This document shows, piece after piece, positions 23,247-31,751 of a DNA stretch of 42,517 bases. The DNA comes from Burkholderiales bacterium. Its GTDB lineage: Bacteria; Pseudomonadota; Gammaproteobacteria; Burkholderiales; Burkholderiaceae_C. Location: contig JAUVYR010000008.1 in the NCBI GenBank assembly GCA_030602985.1, forward strand, positions 1-42,517. Reading direction: 5' to 3'. Within the stretch, counting starts at the first letter, position 1; each line of letters opens with the position of its first letter. A model generated the notes under the pieces. That model made no database searches. It had not been told where the DNA came from and saw only the letters and a list, made by a program, of their open reading frames with translations. A program made the position numbers and the translations under genes.

Positions 23247-24833
23247 ATGCTCGACGACACCCTCAAAGCTCAGTTGAAAGCCTATCTGGAACGTGTGACC
23301 CAGCCGTTCGAGTTGGTGGCCACGCTGGACAATTCCGACAGCAGCCGTGAGATGCTGGAGCTGCTGCAGACCATTGCCAGCTTGTGCGACAAGATCACGG
23401 TGCGCACCGATGGCAACGATGCACGCAAGCCGTCGTTCAGCCTGCAGCGTGTGGGCACCGACATGAGCCTGCGCTTTGCCGCCATTCCCCTTGGCCACGA
23501 ATTCACTTCGCTGGTGCTGGCGCTGCTGTGGACAGGCGGTCATCCGCCCAAGGTCGAGCCTGAGGTGATCGAGCAGATCAAGGGGCTGGATGGCGACTAC
23601 CAGTTCGAGGTGTACATGTCACTCAGCTGCCACAACTGCCCGGACGTGGTGCAGGCGTTGAGCCTGATGGCCGTGTTGAACCCCAAGGTCAAGACCGTGG
23701 TGATCGACGGTGGCCTGTTCCAACAGGAAGTCACCGACCGCGAGGTGATGGCGGTGCCCATGGTGTATCTGAATGGTCAGGTGTTTGGTTCCGGTCGCAT
23801 GATGGTGGAAGAGATCGTGGCCAAACTGGATACGAAATCCGCTGAAAAGGAAGCTGCCAAGCTCAGCGCCAAGGACCCGTACGACGTGTTGATCATTGGT
23901 GGCGGTCCCGCTGGTGCGGCCGCTGCGGTGTATGCCGCACGCAAGGGTATTCGCACCGGTGTGGCGGCCGAGCGTTTTGGCGGTCAGGTGAACGACACGC
24001 TGGCCATCGAAAACTACATTTCCGTGCTGGAAACCGATGGCCCGAAGTTTGCGGCAGCGCTGGAGCAACAGGTGAAGCACTACGGTGTCGAGATCATGAA
24101 CCTGCAGCAAGCGGTCAAGCTGGTGCCGGCCGAGGAAGAGGGCGGCTATGTGTCGGTGGAACTCGCCAATGGAGGCGTGCTGCAGTCGCGATCCATCATC
24201 CTGTCGACCGGTGCACGCTGGCGCAATGTGAACGTGCCTGGCGAAAACGAGTACCGCAACAAGGGCGTGGCCTACTGCCCGCACTGCGATGGTCCGCTGT
24301 TCAAGGGCAAGCGCACGGCGGTGATCGGTGGGGGCAATTCGGGGGTGGAGGCCGCGATTGACCTCGCCGGTATCGTCGCCCACGTGACCCTGCTGGAATT
24401 TGCCGACACGCTCAAGGCAGACGCTGTGCTGGTGAGCAAGCTCAAGAGCCTGCCCAACGTGACCATTATCACCAACGCCCAGACGACCGAGATCACCGGA
24501 GACGGCAGCAAGGTCAACGGGATCCGCTACAAGGATCGCGTGACAGGGTTGGAACACCTCGTGGAACTCGAAGGCATCTTTGTTCAGATCGGTCTGGTAC
24601 CCAATACCGAATGGCTGAGGGGAACAGTGGAGTTGAGCCGCTTCGGTGAAATCGTGGTGGATGCCAAGGGCCACACCAATGTACCGGGCGTGTTCGCAGC
24701 CGGTGACTGCACCACGGTCCCATACAAACAGATCGTGATTGCTGCTGGCGAAGGTTCCAAGGCCGCGCTGAGCGCCTTTGACTACCTCATCCGCACACCG
24801 ATGCCGGCTGCACAGGAGGCAGTCGAGGCCTGA
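23247..24833 (+). CDS. ahpF: Alkyl hydroperoxide reductase subunit F
   Basis: A 528-residue flavoprotein that moves electrons from NADH to AhpC. The N-terminal double thioredoxin-fold domain (about residues 1-200) has the CxxC pair C128 and C131 in [11 protein letters not shown]. The FAD/NADH part resembles thioredoxin reductase: [17 protein letters not shown] binds FAD, the catalytic CPHC is C344/C347, and the NADH loop is [15 protein letters not shown]. The last motif [20 protein letters not shown] completes FAD binding. AAGGAG precedes the start. Its 3' end is convergent with hmuV, 1 bp apart. Confidence 0.96.
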   Translation: MLDDTLKAQLKAYLERVTQPFELVATLDNSDSSREMLELLQTIASLCDKITVRTDGNDARKPSFSLQRVGTDMSLRFAAIPLGHEFTSLVLALLWTGGHPPKVEPEVIEQIKGLDGDYQFEVYMSLSCHNCPDVVQALSLMAVLNPKVKTVVIDGGLFQQEVTDREVMAVPMVYLNGQVFGSGRMMVEEIVAKLDTKSAEKEAAKLSAKDPYDVLIIGGGPAGAAAAVYAARKGIRTGVAAERFGGQVNDTLAIENYISVLETDGPKFAAALEQQVKHYGVEIMNLQQAVKLVPAEEEGGYVSVELANGGVLQSRSIILSTGARWRNVNVPGENEYRNKGVAYCPHCDGPLFKGKRTAVIGGGNSGVEAAIDLAGIVAHVTLLEFADTLKADAVLVSKLKSLPNVTIITNAQTTEITGDGSKVNGIRYKDRVTGLEHLVELEGIFVQIGLVPNTEWLRGTVELSRFGEIVVDAKGHTNVPGVFAAGDCTTVPYKQIVIAAGEGSKAALSAFDYLIRTPMPAAQEAVEA

Positions 24834-24834
24834 C

Positions 24835-25656
24835 TCAGCGAACCTTACCGGTGGTGATGATCTGAGGGATGCCTTTGGCATCCCTCACTTCGTTGCTGCA
24901 GACGTTCCAGACACTGGAAAGCATTGACCCGTCCAGTACCTCGCGGACGGGGCCCGCAGCCACCATTCGACCCTGTTCCAGAACCCAGACTCGGTCGGTA
25001 TAGCGCAAGGCCAGATTCAGATCGTGCAACACCATCAGCGCACCCACCTGCTGACGGTTTGCCCAATCTCTGACTGTTTCAAGAACGCCATGCTGATGCT
25101 GAAGGTCCAGCGCAGCGGTCGGTTCATCAAGGAGCAGCCATCGACTTTTTCCGTCCGGCCGAGGTTCCCATATCTGGGCCAGAACCCGTGCCAATTGGAC
25201 TCGTAGTCGCTCGCCGCCGCTCAGCCAGGCCAATCGCTGATCAGCCAAATGCCAGCTCTCCGTCATTCGCATGGCCGCTTCCACGATGTCGGCTTCATTG
25301 CGCGAAGGGTTGCTCCGGTGAGGGTATCGGCCCAGCTCCACGACTTCCCGGGCAGTGAAGTCGAAGGCCACCAGGGTATCCTGCGGCAAAAAGGCTCTGC
25401 GTTGGGCCATTTGCGGCAATGCCTGTGAGTCGAGTCGTTCACCGTCGATGAAAATGTCTCCCTGGCTGGGTGATTTCAGCCCCGCCATCAGGCTCAGCAA
25501 AGTGGACTTGCCAGCTCCATTGGGCCCAAGAAGAGCCCCCACTTCTCCCGGGTTGAGCTCCAGTGATACGTTGTGCAAGAGTGTTTTCGGGCCCGCTTTG
25601 AGGTCCAAGGCGCGAGCGTGCAGTCCTGTGGATGGGGAGTTCACTCGCATCAGCAT
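24835..25656 (-). CDS. hmuV: Heme ABC transporter ATP-binding protein HmuV
   Basis: A 273-residue ABC ATPase that powers heme import. Walker A is GPNGAGKST at residues 44-52, the signature is LSGGERLRVQLAR, Walker B is WLLLDEPTAALD and the switch histidine follows in VLHDLNLALRY. The start at 25656 was chosen because the ORF before it overlaps the end of hmuU and reads as a shadow; M25 of the longer frame (25650) is an alternative. It is the last gene of the hmuR-hugZ-hmuS-hmuT-hmuU-hmuV operon. A perfect 11-bp hairpin lies within its last codons. Confidence 0.92.
   Translation of the reverse strand: MLMRVNSPSTGLHARALDLKAGPKTLLHNVSLELNPGEVGALLGPNGAGKSTLLSLMAGLKSPSQGDIFIDGERLDSQALPQMAQRRAFLPQDTLVAFDFTAREVVELGRYPHRSNPSRNEADIVEAAMRMTESWHLADQRLAWLSGGERLRVQLARVLAQIWEPRPDGKSRWLLLDEPTAALDLQHQHGVLETVRDWANRQQVGALMVLHDLNLALRYTDRVWVLEQGRMVAAGPVREVLDGSMLSSVWNVCSNEVRDAKGIPQIITTGKVR
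24863..24887. other. Perfect 11-bp hairpin inside the 3' end of hmuV
   Basis: TGAGGGATGCC pairs perfectly with GGCATCCCTCA around a TTT loop. It is in the coding sequence near the hmuV stop and 30 bp past the ahpF stop. Neither side has a T-run, so it is not a classic terminator. It could stabilise the 3' ends of both convergent mRNAs. Confidence 0.5.
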
Positions 25657-25669
25657 GATCCATTGACTT

Positions 25670-26755
25670 TCATAGCATGCGGCCAGCCCGGCTACGCAGC
25701 AGTAACAGGAAAAAGGGAACACCGACCAGTGCCGTCAGGACGCCCAGCGGCAGTTCAGCCGGCGCGACCACTGTCCGAGCCACGGCATCGGCCAGCAGGA
25801 CCAGGCTGGCACCTAGCAGGGCAGAGCCAGGCAAGACCCAACGATGATCGGGGCCACACATGAGACGCACCATGTGCGGTGCGACCAGCCCGACAAAACC
25901 GATGATCCCGGTGGTGGCGGTGACGACACCGACCGCCAGCGCCGTGATGACCACCGCCTGGCGTTTGACGCGTTCAACCGCCACACCCAGCAGCGTGGCC
26001 TGAGCCTCGCCCAGGGCCAGTGCGTTCAGTGGATGTGTCAGACGCATGCCCGCCATCAGGGCAATGGCTGCAAGCCCAGTGACCAGCCAGACAGCGCTCC
26101 AGCGAGCTCCGCCCAGGCTGCCCATCAGCCAGAACTGCAGGTTGCGCAACTGCTCATCGGTGGCCAGGTAATTCAGCAGACCCAGACCGGCACCGGCCAG
26201 CGCATTGACGGCAATGCCTGCCAGTAGCATCTGTCCCACCCGAGTCCCCCCCTCGCCCTGAGAGAGGGTATAGATCAGCCAGGTGACCCCAAGGCCGCCC
26301 AGAAAGGCCATCAGGACCAGTGTCCAGCTGCCGAGGGCTCTGGGCAACTCGGGCCACCACAAGGCGCCCATCACGATGGTGATGCCGGCTGCCAGTGCAG
26401 CACCGCTGCTCACGCCGATCAATCCTGGGTCGGCCAGCGGGTTCCTGAACAGACCCTGCATGAGGGCACCCGCCATGGCCAGCGCAGCGCCTGCCGTGAT
26501 GGCCAGTATGAGTCGGGGCAAGCGTATGTTGTTGAACACGAGCGCCGACGCTTCTCCTTCAGGCGTTCCGGCGAGCTCACCGTTCAATAACTCGATCAAT
26601 TGCTGCCAACCCAGTCCGTATGCCCCCTGGCCAGCCGCATACAGCGTGACCAGCACCAGCAAGACGGACAGGCCAACGATCACCTGCGACCCTGAAGGGC
26701 GGCCTGGCCGCCACGTCTGCAACCGGTTTTCCCAGCGCAACAGAGGTTGACTCAT
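25670..26755 (-). CDS. hmuU: Heme ABC transporter permease HmuU (FecCD family)
   Basis: A 361-residue inner-membrane permease with about ten helices, of the FecCD/BtuC family. Typical stretches are RLPRLILAITAGAALAMAG, the coupling-helix region LNALALGEAQATLLGV, and GIIGFVGLVAPHMVRL, plus LPLGVLTALVGVPFFLLLL at the C terminus. It should form a homodimer with HmuV. Its ATG overlaps the hmuT stop (ATGA), so translation is coupled. Confidence 0.95.
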   Translation of the reverse strand: MSQPLLRWENRLQTWRPGRPSGSQVIVGLSVLLVLVTLYAAGQGAYGLGWQQLIELLNGELAGTPEGEASALVFNNIRLPRLILAITAGAALAMAGALMQGLFRNPLADPGLIGVSSGAALAAGITIVMGALWWPELPRALGSWTLVLMAFLGGLGVTWLIYTLSQGEGGTRVGQMLLAGIAVNALAGAGLGLLNYLATDEQLRNLQFWLMGSLGGARWSAVWLVTGLAAIALMAGMRLTHPLNALALGEAQATLLGVAVERVKRQAVVITALAVGVVTATTGIIGFVGLVAPHMVRLMCGPDHRWVLPGSALLGASLVLLADAVARTVVAPAELPLGVLTALVGVPFFLLLLRSRAGRML

Positions 26756-27699
26756 GCCCTGACTACCCCTTCATGGAGATCGCGCACCAGTCCAGGCAAT
26801 CGCGGCGTGAAGCCCAGGAGCTCCAAGGCATCCCGGTGGATCAATGTTTCGCGTGACTGTCTTTGCCTCCAGGCCGATGTCAGTCGCCACTCAGGTCGAC
26901 TCCAGAATGGTTCGGCTCCCCCCATGGCTTCCAGGCCCTGTGTGGTGAGCAAGACCACATCCGGGGATGCGGCGGCCACAGCTTCAGCGGTCATGGGGCG
27001 GTAACCCTGAAAGCCCGAGAGTGCATTGCGAGCGCCAATGAAGCGAATGACGGCATCTGCTGCTGTCCCGCTTCCCGAGACCATCGGTGAACCCGAGTGG
27101 GACAGGATGAACATCACTCGCGGAGGCCGCGCCGGTTTGTAGGCTGCGATGAAAGACAGGCTGTCCTGCCATTCTGTTTCCAACCGATCCTGGAGGAGGC
27201 GAGATTCAGCCATTTTGCTGGTTGCACGGCCCACCGCTTGAACCTTGCGCTGGACCTCGGCCCAGGTGTGGTCAATGGGAACGAGTTCAACACGGACCCG
27301 GGCGGAGCGGAGCTGGTCCAGCACCACAGGTGGCCCTGCGTCGCTGCTGGCTACCAGTGACGTGGGTCGCAGCGACAGTAATCCTTCTGCCGAGAGAGAG
27401 CGCAGATAACCGACTTTGGGTGTCTGTTGGGCCGCCACTGGATAGAGACTGGTCGTATCGGTGCCCACCAGCTGGTTTTCGGCACCTAACGCAAAGACCA
27501 CTTCAGTCAGACCACCGCCCAGACTGATCAGCCGTTCATTCGGGCTGGCGGGGTTGACAGTCTGTGCACTTGCAGGCCAGGGCAAAACGACTCCAGCGCC
27601 CACCGCGGCTGAGCCAGCCAGAGCGGAGTTCCACAGCCTGGTCAGTGCGCTTCTGCGCGAGACGTTGTCGAGCCGTCTGAGGGGTCTTGAGTGATTCAT
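26752..27699 (-). CDS. hmuT: Periplasmic heme-binding protein HmuT
   Basis: A 315-residue class III substrate-binding protein with LISLGGGLTEVVFALGAENQLVGTD at the N-terminal lobe and VGYLRSLSAEGLLSLRPTSL, whose tyrosine is a likely heme ligand. The export signal (residues about 1-45) contains the pair RR in SRRSALT before the hydrophobic segment and ends in PASAQ; this resembles, but does not fully match, a Tat motif. HmuT delivers heme from the outer-membrane receptor to HmuUV. It sits between hmuS and hmuU in the operon. Confidence 0.93.
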   Translation of the reverse strand: MNHSRPLRRLDNVSRRSALTRLWNSALAGSAAVGAGVVLPWPASAQTVNPASPNERLISLGGGLTEVVFALGAENQLVGTDTTSLYPVAAQQTPKVGYLRSLSAEGLLSLRPTSLVASSDAGPPVVLDQLRSARVRVELVPIDHTWAEVQRKVQAVGRATSKMAESRLLQDRLETEWQDSLSFIAAYKPARPPRVMFILSHSGSPMVSGSGTAADAVIRFIGARNALSGFQGYRPMTAEAVAAASPDVVLLTTQGLEAMGGAEPFWSRPEWRLTSAWRQRQSRETLIHRDALELLGFTPRLPGLVRDLHEGVVRA

Positions 27700-27714
27700 G
27701 GATAAACGCGGATT

Positions 27715-28743
27715 TCAAGATTCAGTGACGTGGTGTGTTTCAAGGGCTGACATCTCGGAGAGAAGGGCTTTCCAGCCTTCTGGCTCGGGCTGACCCGGCT
27801 TGCACTGAGCCGACAGGGAGACCATGCGTTCACCTTGTGCATCCAACACTTCCAGCAAGCTCACCGTGCTGGCGCCATCCGATGCTTCAACGATCCAGCA
27901 CCCTTCAATCAGGTCCTCGCGCAAGTGCAGGTTGAAGCCTGGATCGAGCACATTGAGCCAGGGCTTGCCGTGGATGTTCAAGGGTTCGATTTGATTGACT
28001 GGTCCGCTGTGAATCTGAATGCAGCCAGGATTGCCCACAGAAATCGTGACTGGCAGGCCACTGAAGGACGCCTGATACAACGCATGCCTCAAGGAGGAGG
28101 CGGGTACTCGACGCGTGAAGTGCCTTTGAATCGACTCAACGGCAGACGCGCCTTGGCCACGTTGGGCCGATGCCGCCGGGGTGAGGTCAAACGTCAATGT
28201 CTGACCGGTATCTACCCAGGCGCCTGCCATCTGGTTCCAGGCGTTCCGGTCGGTTCCCGTCACGGGGAAAACTTTGTGGACTGCCACGCCTCGCTGGTCG
28301 AAAAACTGCAGGCTGGACTTCACATGGGTGTCACTTGAGCCGCCGGGTTCCACGACCAGAAGTCCGCAGGCCCAACGATCCAGAAAGAGACGCAGATCGA
28401 CATCCCGGCCCAGTGCCGTCCCGCTCGACTCGTTGCCTGAGACTTTTTCGTACAGGCCGGTTTTCTCGTGGACGGTACTTTCGTTACGCGTCAGCGCCAT
28501 CACCGGGCCGCAGACTTCAAGAGACTGAAGGATGTCAAGCCACCGGGGTTTCAGTGGGTAGACGGTCAAGGGCGACTTGACGGGCATCGCTTTCAACAGA
28601 GGCGTCTGCTTGGCGGCATAGGCGGCCAGCGCAGCCCCCTCTGTCAAGCCGATGTGCTCTGCCGCTTCCTTGGCACGAAGCCCTTTTTGTCTGGCGGACT
28701 CGAAATCCGCACGAATTTGCTGATCGGAGCGGATCGAGCTCAT
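27715..28743 (-). CDS. hmuS: HmuS/HemS-family cytoplasmic heme-handling protein
   Basis: A 342-residue member of the HemS/HmuS/ShuS family, which binds imported heme and in some species breaks it down without classic heme oxygenase. The two-fold repeated architecture is visible, with the C-terminal repeat NPGCIQIHSGPVNQIEPLN and NVLDPGFNLHLREDLI as the most typical section. The N terminus RQKGLRAKEAAEHIGLTEGA is the usual helical start. Its ATG overlaps the hugZ stop (ATGA). The neighbouring hugZ may give a second degradation route. Confidence 0.93.
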   Translation of the reverse strand: MSSIRSDQQIRADFESARQKGLRAKEAAEHIGLTEGAALAAYAAKQTPLLKAMPVKSPLTVYPLKPRWLDILQSLEVCGPVMALTRNESTVHEKTGLYEKVSGNESSGTALGRDVDLRLFLDRWACGLLVVEPGGSSDTHVKSSLQFFDQRGVAVHKVFPVTGTDRNAWNQMAGAWVDTGQTLTFDLTPAASAQRGQGASAVESIQRHFTRRVPASSLRHALYQASFSGLPVTISVGNPGCIQIHSGPVNQIEPLNIHGKPWLNVLDPGFNLHLREDLIEGCWIVEASDGASTVSLLEVLDAQGERMVSLSAQCKPGQPEPEGWKALLSEMSALETHHVTES

Positions 28744-29294
28744 GGGCTGAGCTCCTCGGAAAGACGATTTGCCGATGCCCTGTCAGGGCTCTGATGACCC
28801 TGCTCTTGCCTGTGTCTGACGGTCGTCAGATCCTGACCTTCAAGGGCATATGCTTTGGCAAAGCCGGCCACGTAAGAGCCGGACTGTGGGGATAGTTCAA
28901 AAAGACGAAAATCCTGTAACGGACGTATGGCTTCCATGAACTTGCCGAATCGTGCCTCAAACAGATCGAGCACGTTCTCAAAATGCTCGGAGCTCCGTTC
29001 GCACTCTCGCACGGCACAGCGCAGAGTCAGTCTTTTTCGGGCGAACAGGTGCTGTGCTTCATCTTCCGGCTCGATGAACAGCACACTGCAAAGGGGGTTG
29101 TGGCGCAGATTGGCAGAGTGTCTGGCCAGGTCGCTCAGGTACACATAGTATTGACCGTCTTCGGTCACAAATGGGGCATAACTGGCTTCAGGTTGGCCGT
29201 CTTGAGAGCAGGTGCCCAGATACAGCGTTTTGAACCGTTCAGGAAAGGCCTGACAGGCGGCTTGTACGGCTTTCAGATCGGGGGAGTTTGTCAT
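28740..29294 (-). CDS. HugZ/HutZ-family heme oxygenase or heme utilisation protein
   Basis: A 184-residue split-barrel protein related to pyridoxamine-phosphate oxidases, of the HugZ/HutZ type. The fold begins KTLYLGTCSQDGQPEASYAP and ends with SYVAGFAKAYAL, the HugZ-like C-terminal loop. Such proteins cleave heme to biliverdin-like products in Campylobacter, Helicobacter and Vibrio. The C-terminal 30 residues are polar and family-variable; the heme-ligand histidine often found there is not certain. It is 22 bp downstream of the heme receptor gene and coupled to hmuS. Confidence 0.88.
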   Translation of the reverse strand: MTNSPDLKAVQAACQAFPERFKTLYLGTCSQDGQPEASYAPFVTEDGQYYVYLSDLARHSANLRHNPLCSVLFIEPEDEAQHLFARKRLTLRCAVRECERSSEHFENVLDLFEARFGKFMEAIRPLQDFRLFELSPQSGSYVAGFAKAYALEGQDLTTVRHRQEQGHQSPDRASANRLSEELSP

Positions 29295-29315
29295 GAGGTT
29301 GTGTGATGAATGGCT

Positions 29316-31607
29316 TCAAAAATCGGCAGTGATGGCCACCGCCAGGCTGCGCCCTGGAGAGCTGAAGGCGTCTTTGCCCGAACCCGAGGCGCTGACTCCC
29401 CGAACGTTGCTCCATTCCCAGTAGGTTTCGTTGGTGACGTTTCTGACCGCAGCACTCAGCCGCAATCCGGGTCTCAGATTCCAGCGGGCGGTCAGGTCAA
29501 GCGTGGTGTGGGAAGGGGTGGCAAATTGCGTGGCAAATGGCGTGAAATCGATGTCTGAAGGCGATTTTCGGGCCGTGTGGGTCAAGGCTGCACCGGCCGA
29601 CCAGGTCCCCTGTCGGTGATCGATGCCGATGGTCAGCTGAGCGGGATTGACCGAGTTGATCGGACGCTGGGTGGTTGAGTCTTTGCCTTCCGTGAATCCA
29701 TAGCTGGCACGCAACCAGGTGCCTGGGGCCACCTGCCACCGAGACTTCAATTCCAGTCCGCTGAGCTGCACGCGATCCCGGTTGGTGAATTGGAGGATGT
29801 CTGTCCCGCCTTCTGTGCGCAAAAGCTCCGGATTGTCGGAAATGAAGTTTCTGTAGCGGCCTGTGAATGTGACGACCTCCCACTCGATCCGGTTGGCTTG
29901 ACCTCTGGCTCCCAGCTCGAACGTACGGCTGGTCTCGGGTTTCAGATTGGGATTGGGAATGGTGCGATAAGGGTTGCGACCACCTGTTGAAATCGGATTT
30001 TCGAAACCGCTGTTGATTTCATGAGCACTCGGCGCCCGGAAACCTGCAGCGATATTTCCGAAAATGCTCACTGTCTCAGAGGGTCTGAAAATCATGCCCA
30101 GTTTGGGCGAAAGGGCGCTGTCGGACAAAGCGCTGGAGGCTGAACGGAACAGCGGATCGTTTTTGGGCTGGATATTGAAACGGTCCAGACGCACGGCCGG
30201 GATGATGCTCCAGCGGTCACTGACCCATTCACTTTGCAGGAATGCGCCCCAGGTGGTTTCAGTGGTGTCTGGGAAACGTTTCAATGGAAACGTTTCCCCT
30301 GCAGGGGGAATGGTGCCTGTCAGCAGGTTGCTCAAGTCGGTCTGCGTCCATTCGACACCATAAATCCAGGTGTGTGCCCAGTCTGGTCCGACAGCCTGCG
30401 TTTTTTCGGCTTGCACGACGGCTTGCCACATTTCCTCGTCGTAGCTGATGTCTCGGATGCGTTCCTGCCGACTGCCAATGGGTGGCATGGGAGCGCCCAC
30501 GATAGAAACCCGCGTGCGATTTTCCACTGAACGCTCGTTGGCGTGGGCTCTCTGATGGGCAATCGTCACGTTCACTTCGTCGGCCAAAAGATGATCGACC
30601 GTCCAGCGGCTTTGCCAACTCAACCGTTGCTTTTCAGTGGCGCTGGTACCCAGCAGGTCATCGGTTCTCCATCCGATGGCCACCACGCTTTCCGAGCTCA
30701 GGGCGTCCACCGTGGTTTGCTTGTCCACCTGCACCATAGTGAGCGTGTGCTGTTGATCTGCAGAAGGGGTCAGGATCAGTTTGCCCATCAATGACTCATC
30801 CCGATCTCTTTGTGGGTTGGGCTCTGTCCGACTGGCTCCCAGACCCCCCACCTGACCTTGGTTGTCCAGGGCTCCTGCACGCCCCGTTCTGACACTGCCC
30901 AGCCATTGAGCCGTCTCATTCAATTGGCCGGCCATGATGACCCCGGCATTCCATCCGCTGTTTTCGGTGTCATAGGCCAGCCCGAGTCTTCCACCCACGG
31001 TCTGACCGGAGCGCAGGATGTCCTGGGGATCGATTGTGGTCATCGCCACCATCCCCGCCAGTCCGTCGGAGCCATACAGGGCCGAGCTGGCGCCTCGAAC
31101 AATTTCAACCTTCGAGATCAAGCCCATGTCGTAATAGTCTCGACCAAAGGCGGCATTGCCAAACAGATTGCCGCTCAGTGAGCGCGGGATGCGTACACCG
31201 TCCACGGTCAGCAGAACTCGATTCCCCTCCAGGCCCCGGATGTTGAATCCGGCGTTTCCGTCTCTGCCGGTGCTCCCGATCGCTGGCCCGAAACGCTGGG
31301 GAGCGCGCCGGACACTGACGTTGGGTAATTCACGCACGATATCCCGAATGTCTTGAACCCGCGCGGGATCCAGGTCTTCACCTTGCAGCACATCAACGGT
31401 GGCGGGCGTGAACTCCAGTGTGCGCTCTGATCGAGCGCCAGTGACCACCACCGTATCGAGCTGGGTGTACGCAACCCATTCGGGGGTGGGGCGAGTGTCT
31501 TGGGCCTGAGCCATGCTCACTGTATGGGCAGTGAGGATCGCCGCCAGGGCAATGGGCTTGATGAGGGACTTCGGGCAATTCGGGTGAGGGTTGAGGCGGT
31601 ACAGCAT
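29316..31607 (-). CDS. hmuR: TonB-dependent heme/hemoglobin receptor HmuR-type
   Basis: A 763-residue outer-membrane receptor. The signal peptide ends near SMAQAQ (about residue 36) and LDTVVVTGARSE is the TonB-box region. The plug carries FNIRGLEGNRVLLTVDGVRI and KVEIVRGASSALYGSDGLAG. The heme-receptor signature is present: FRAPSAHE with its conserved histidine, then NPNLKPETSRTFELG. The C terminus is AITADF, ending in phenylalanine. It leads the heme operon and has a Fur box 42 bp upstream that covers the probable promoter. Confidence 0.94.
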   Translation of the reverse strand: MLYRLNPHPNCPKSLIKPIALAAILTAHTVSMAQAQDTRPTPEWVAYTQLDTVVVTGARSERTLEFTPATVDVLQGEDLDPARVQDIRDIVRELPNVSVRRAPQRFGPAIGSTGRDGNAGFNIRGLEGNRVLLTVDGVRIPRSLSGNLFGNAAFGRDYYDMGLISKVEIVRGASSALYGSDGLAGMVAMTTIDPQDILRSGQTVGGRLGLAYDTENSGWNAGVIMAGQLNETAQWLGSVRTGRAGALDNQGQVGGLGASRTEPNPQRDRDESLMGKLILTPSADQQHTLTMVQVDKQTTVDALSSESVVAIGWRTDDLLGTSATEKQRLSWQSRWTVDHLLADEVNVTIAHQRAHANERSVENRTRVSIVGAPMPPIGSRQERIRDISYDEEMWQAVVQAEKTQAVGPDWAHTWIYGVEWTQTDLSNLLTGTIPPAGETFPLKRFPDTTETTWGAFLQSEWVSDRWSIIPAVRLDRFNIQPKNDPLFRSASSALSDSALSPKLGMIFRPSETVSIFGNIAAGFRAPSAHEINSGFENPISTGGRNPYRTIPNPNLKPETSRTFELGARGQANRIEWEVVTFTGRYRNFISDNPELLRTEGGTDILQFTNRDRVQLSGLELKSRWQVAPGTWLRASYGFTEGKDSTTQRPINSVNPAQLTIGIDHRQGTWSAGAALTHTARKSPSDIDFTPFATQFATPSHTTLDLTARWNLRPGLRLSAAVRNVTNETYWEWSNVRGVSASGSGKDAFSSPGRSLAVAITADF

Positions 31608-31639
31608 GGGTGTGAGAGCCGTTCGTTTATCTATATCAA

Positions 31640-31667
31640 AGTATAAACGAGAATGATTCGCATAAAG
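31640..31667 (-). promoter_or_regulatory. hmuR promoter with Fur box
   Basis: On the minus strand the Fur-like 19-mer occupies 31649-31667 (13 of 19 consensus positions, core AATCATTCTC). It directly abuts a TATACT -10 hexamer at 31640-31645, so bound Fur would block RNA polymerase. The -35 (TCTTTA) is weak. Confidence 0.65.
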
Positions 31668-31686
31668 ATAAATATCGATTGGACAT

Positions 31687-31721
31687 GAAAAAAAACCTTC
31701 AGCATGGCTGCTGAAGGTTTT
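31687..31721 (-). terminator. Rho-independent terminator of dapA-bamC
   Basis: A 13-bp stem pairs 31692-31704 with 31709-31721 around TGGC, followed on the minus strand by eight T residues. It lies 30 bp past the bamC stop and 80 bp upstream of hmuR. Confidence 0.9.
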
Positions 31722-31751
31722 ATGTATCTGGAGTTCGCCCGCCGAGGCGGC

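Noticed and set aside
23619-24881. A 420-codon open frame antisense to ahpF
   Set aside because: The plus strand clearly encodes AhpF with full catalytic motifs; the antisense frame is His/Arg-rich, has no recognisable domain and arises from GC-biased codon use.
24863-24887. Hairpin as an intrinsic terminator for ahpF
   Set aside because: No T-run follows the stem on either strand.
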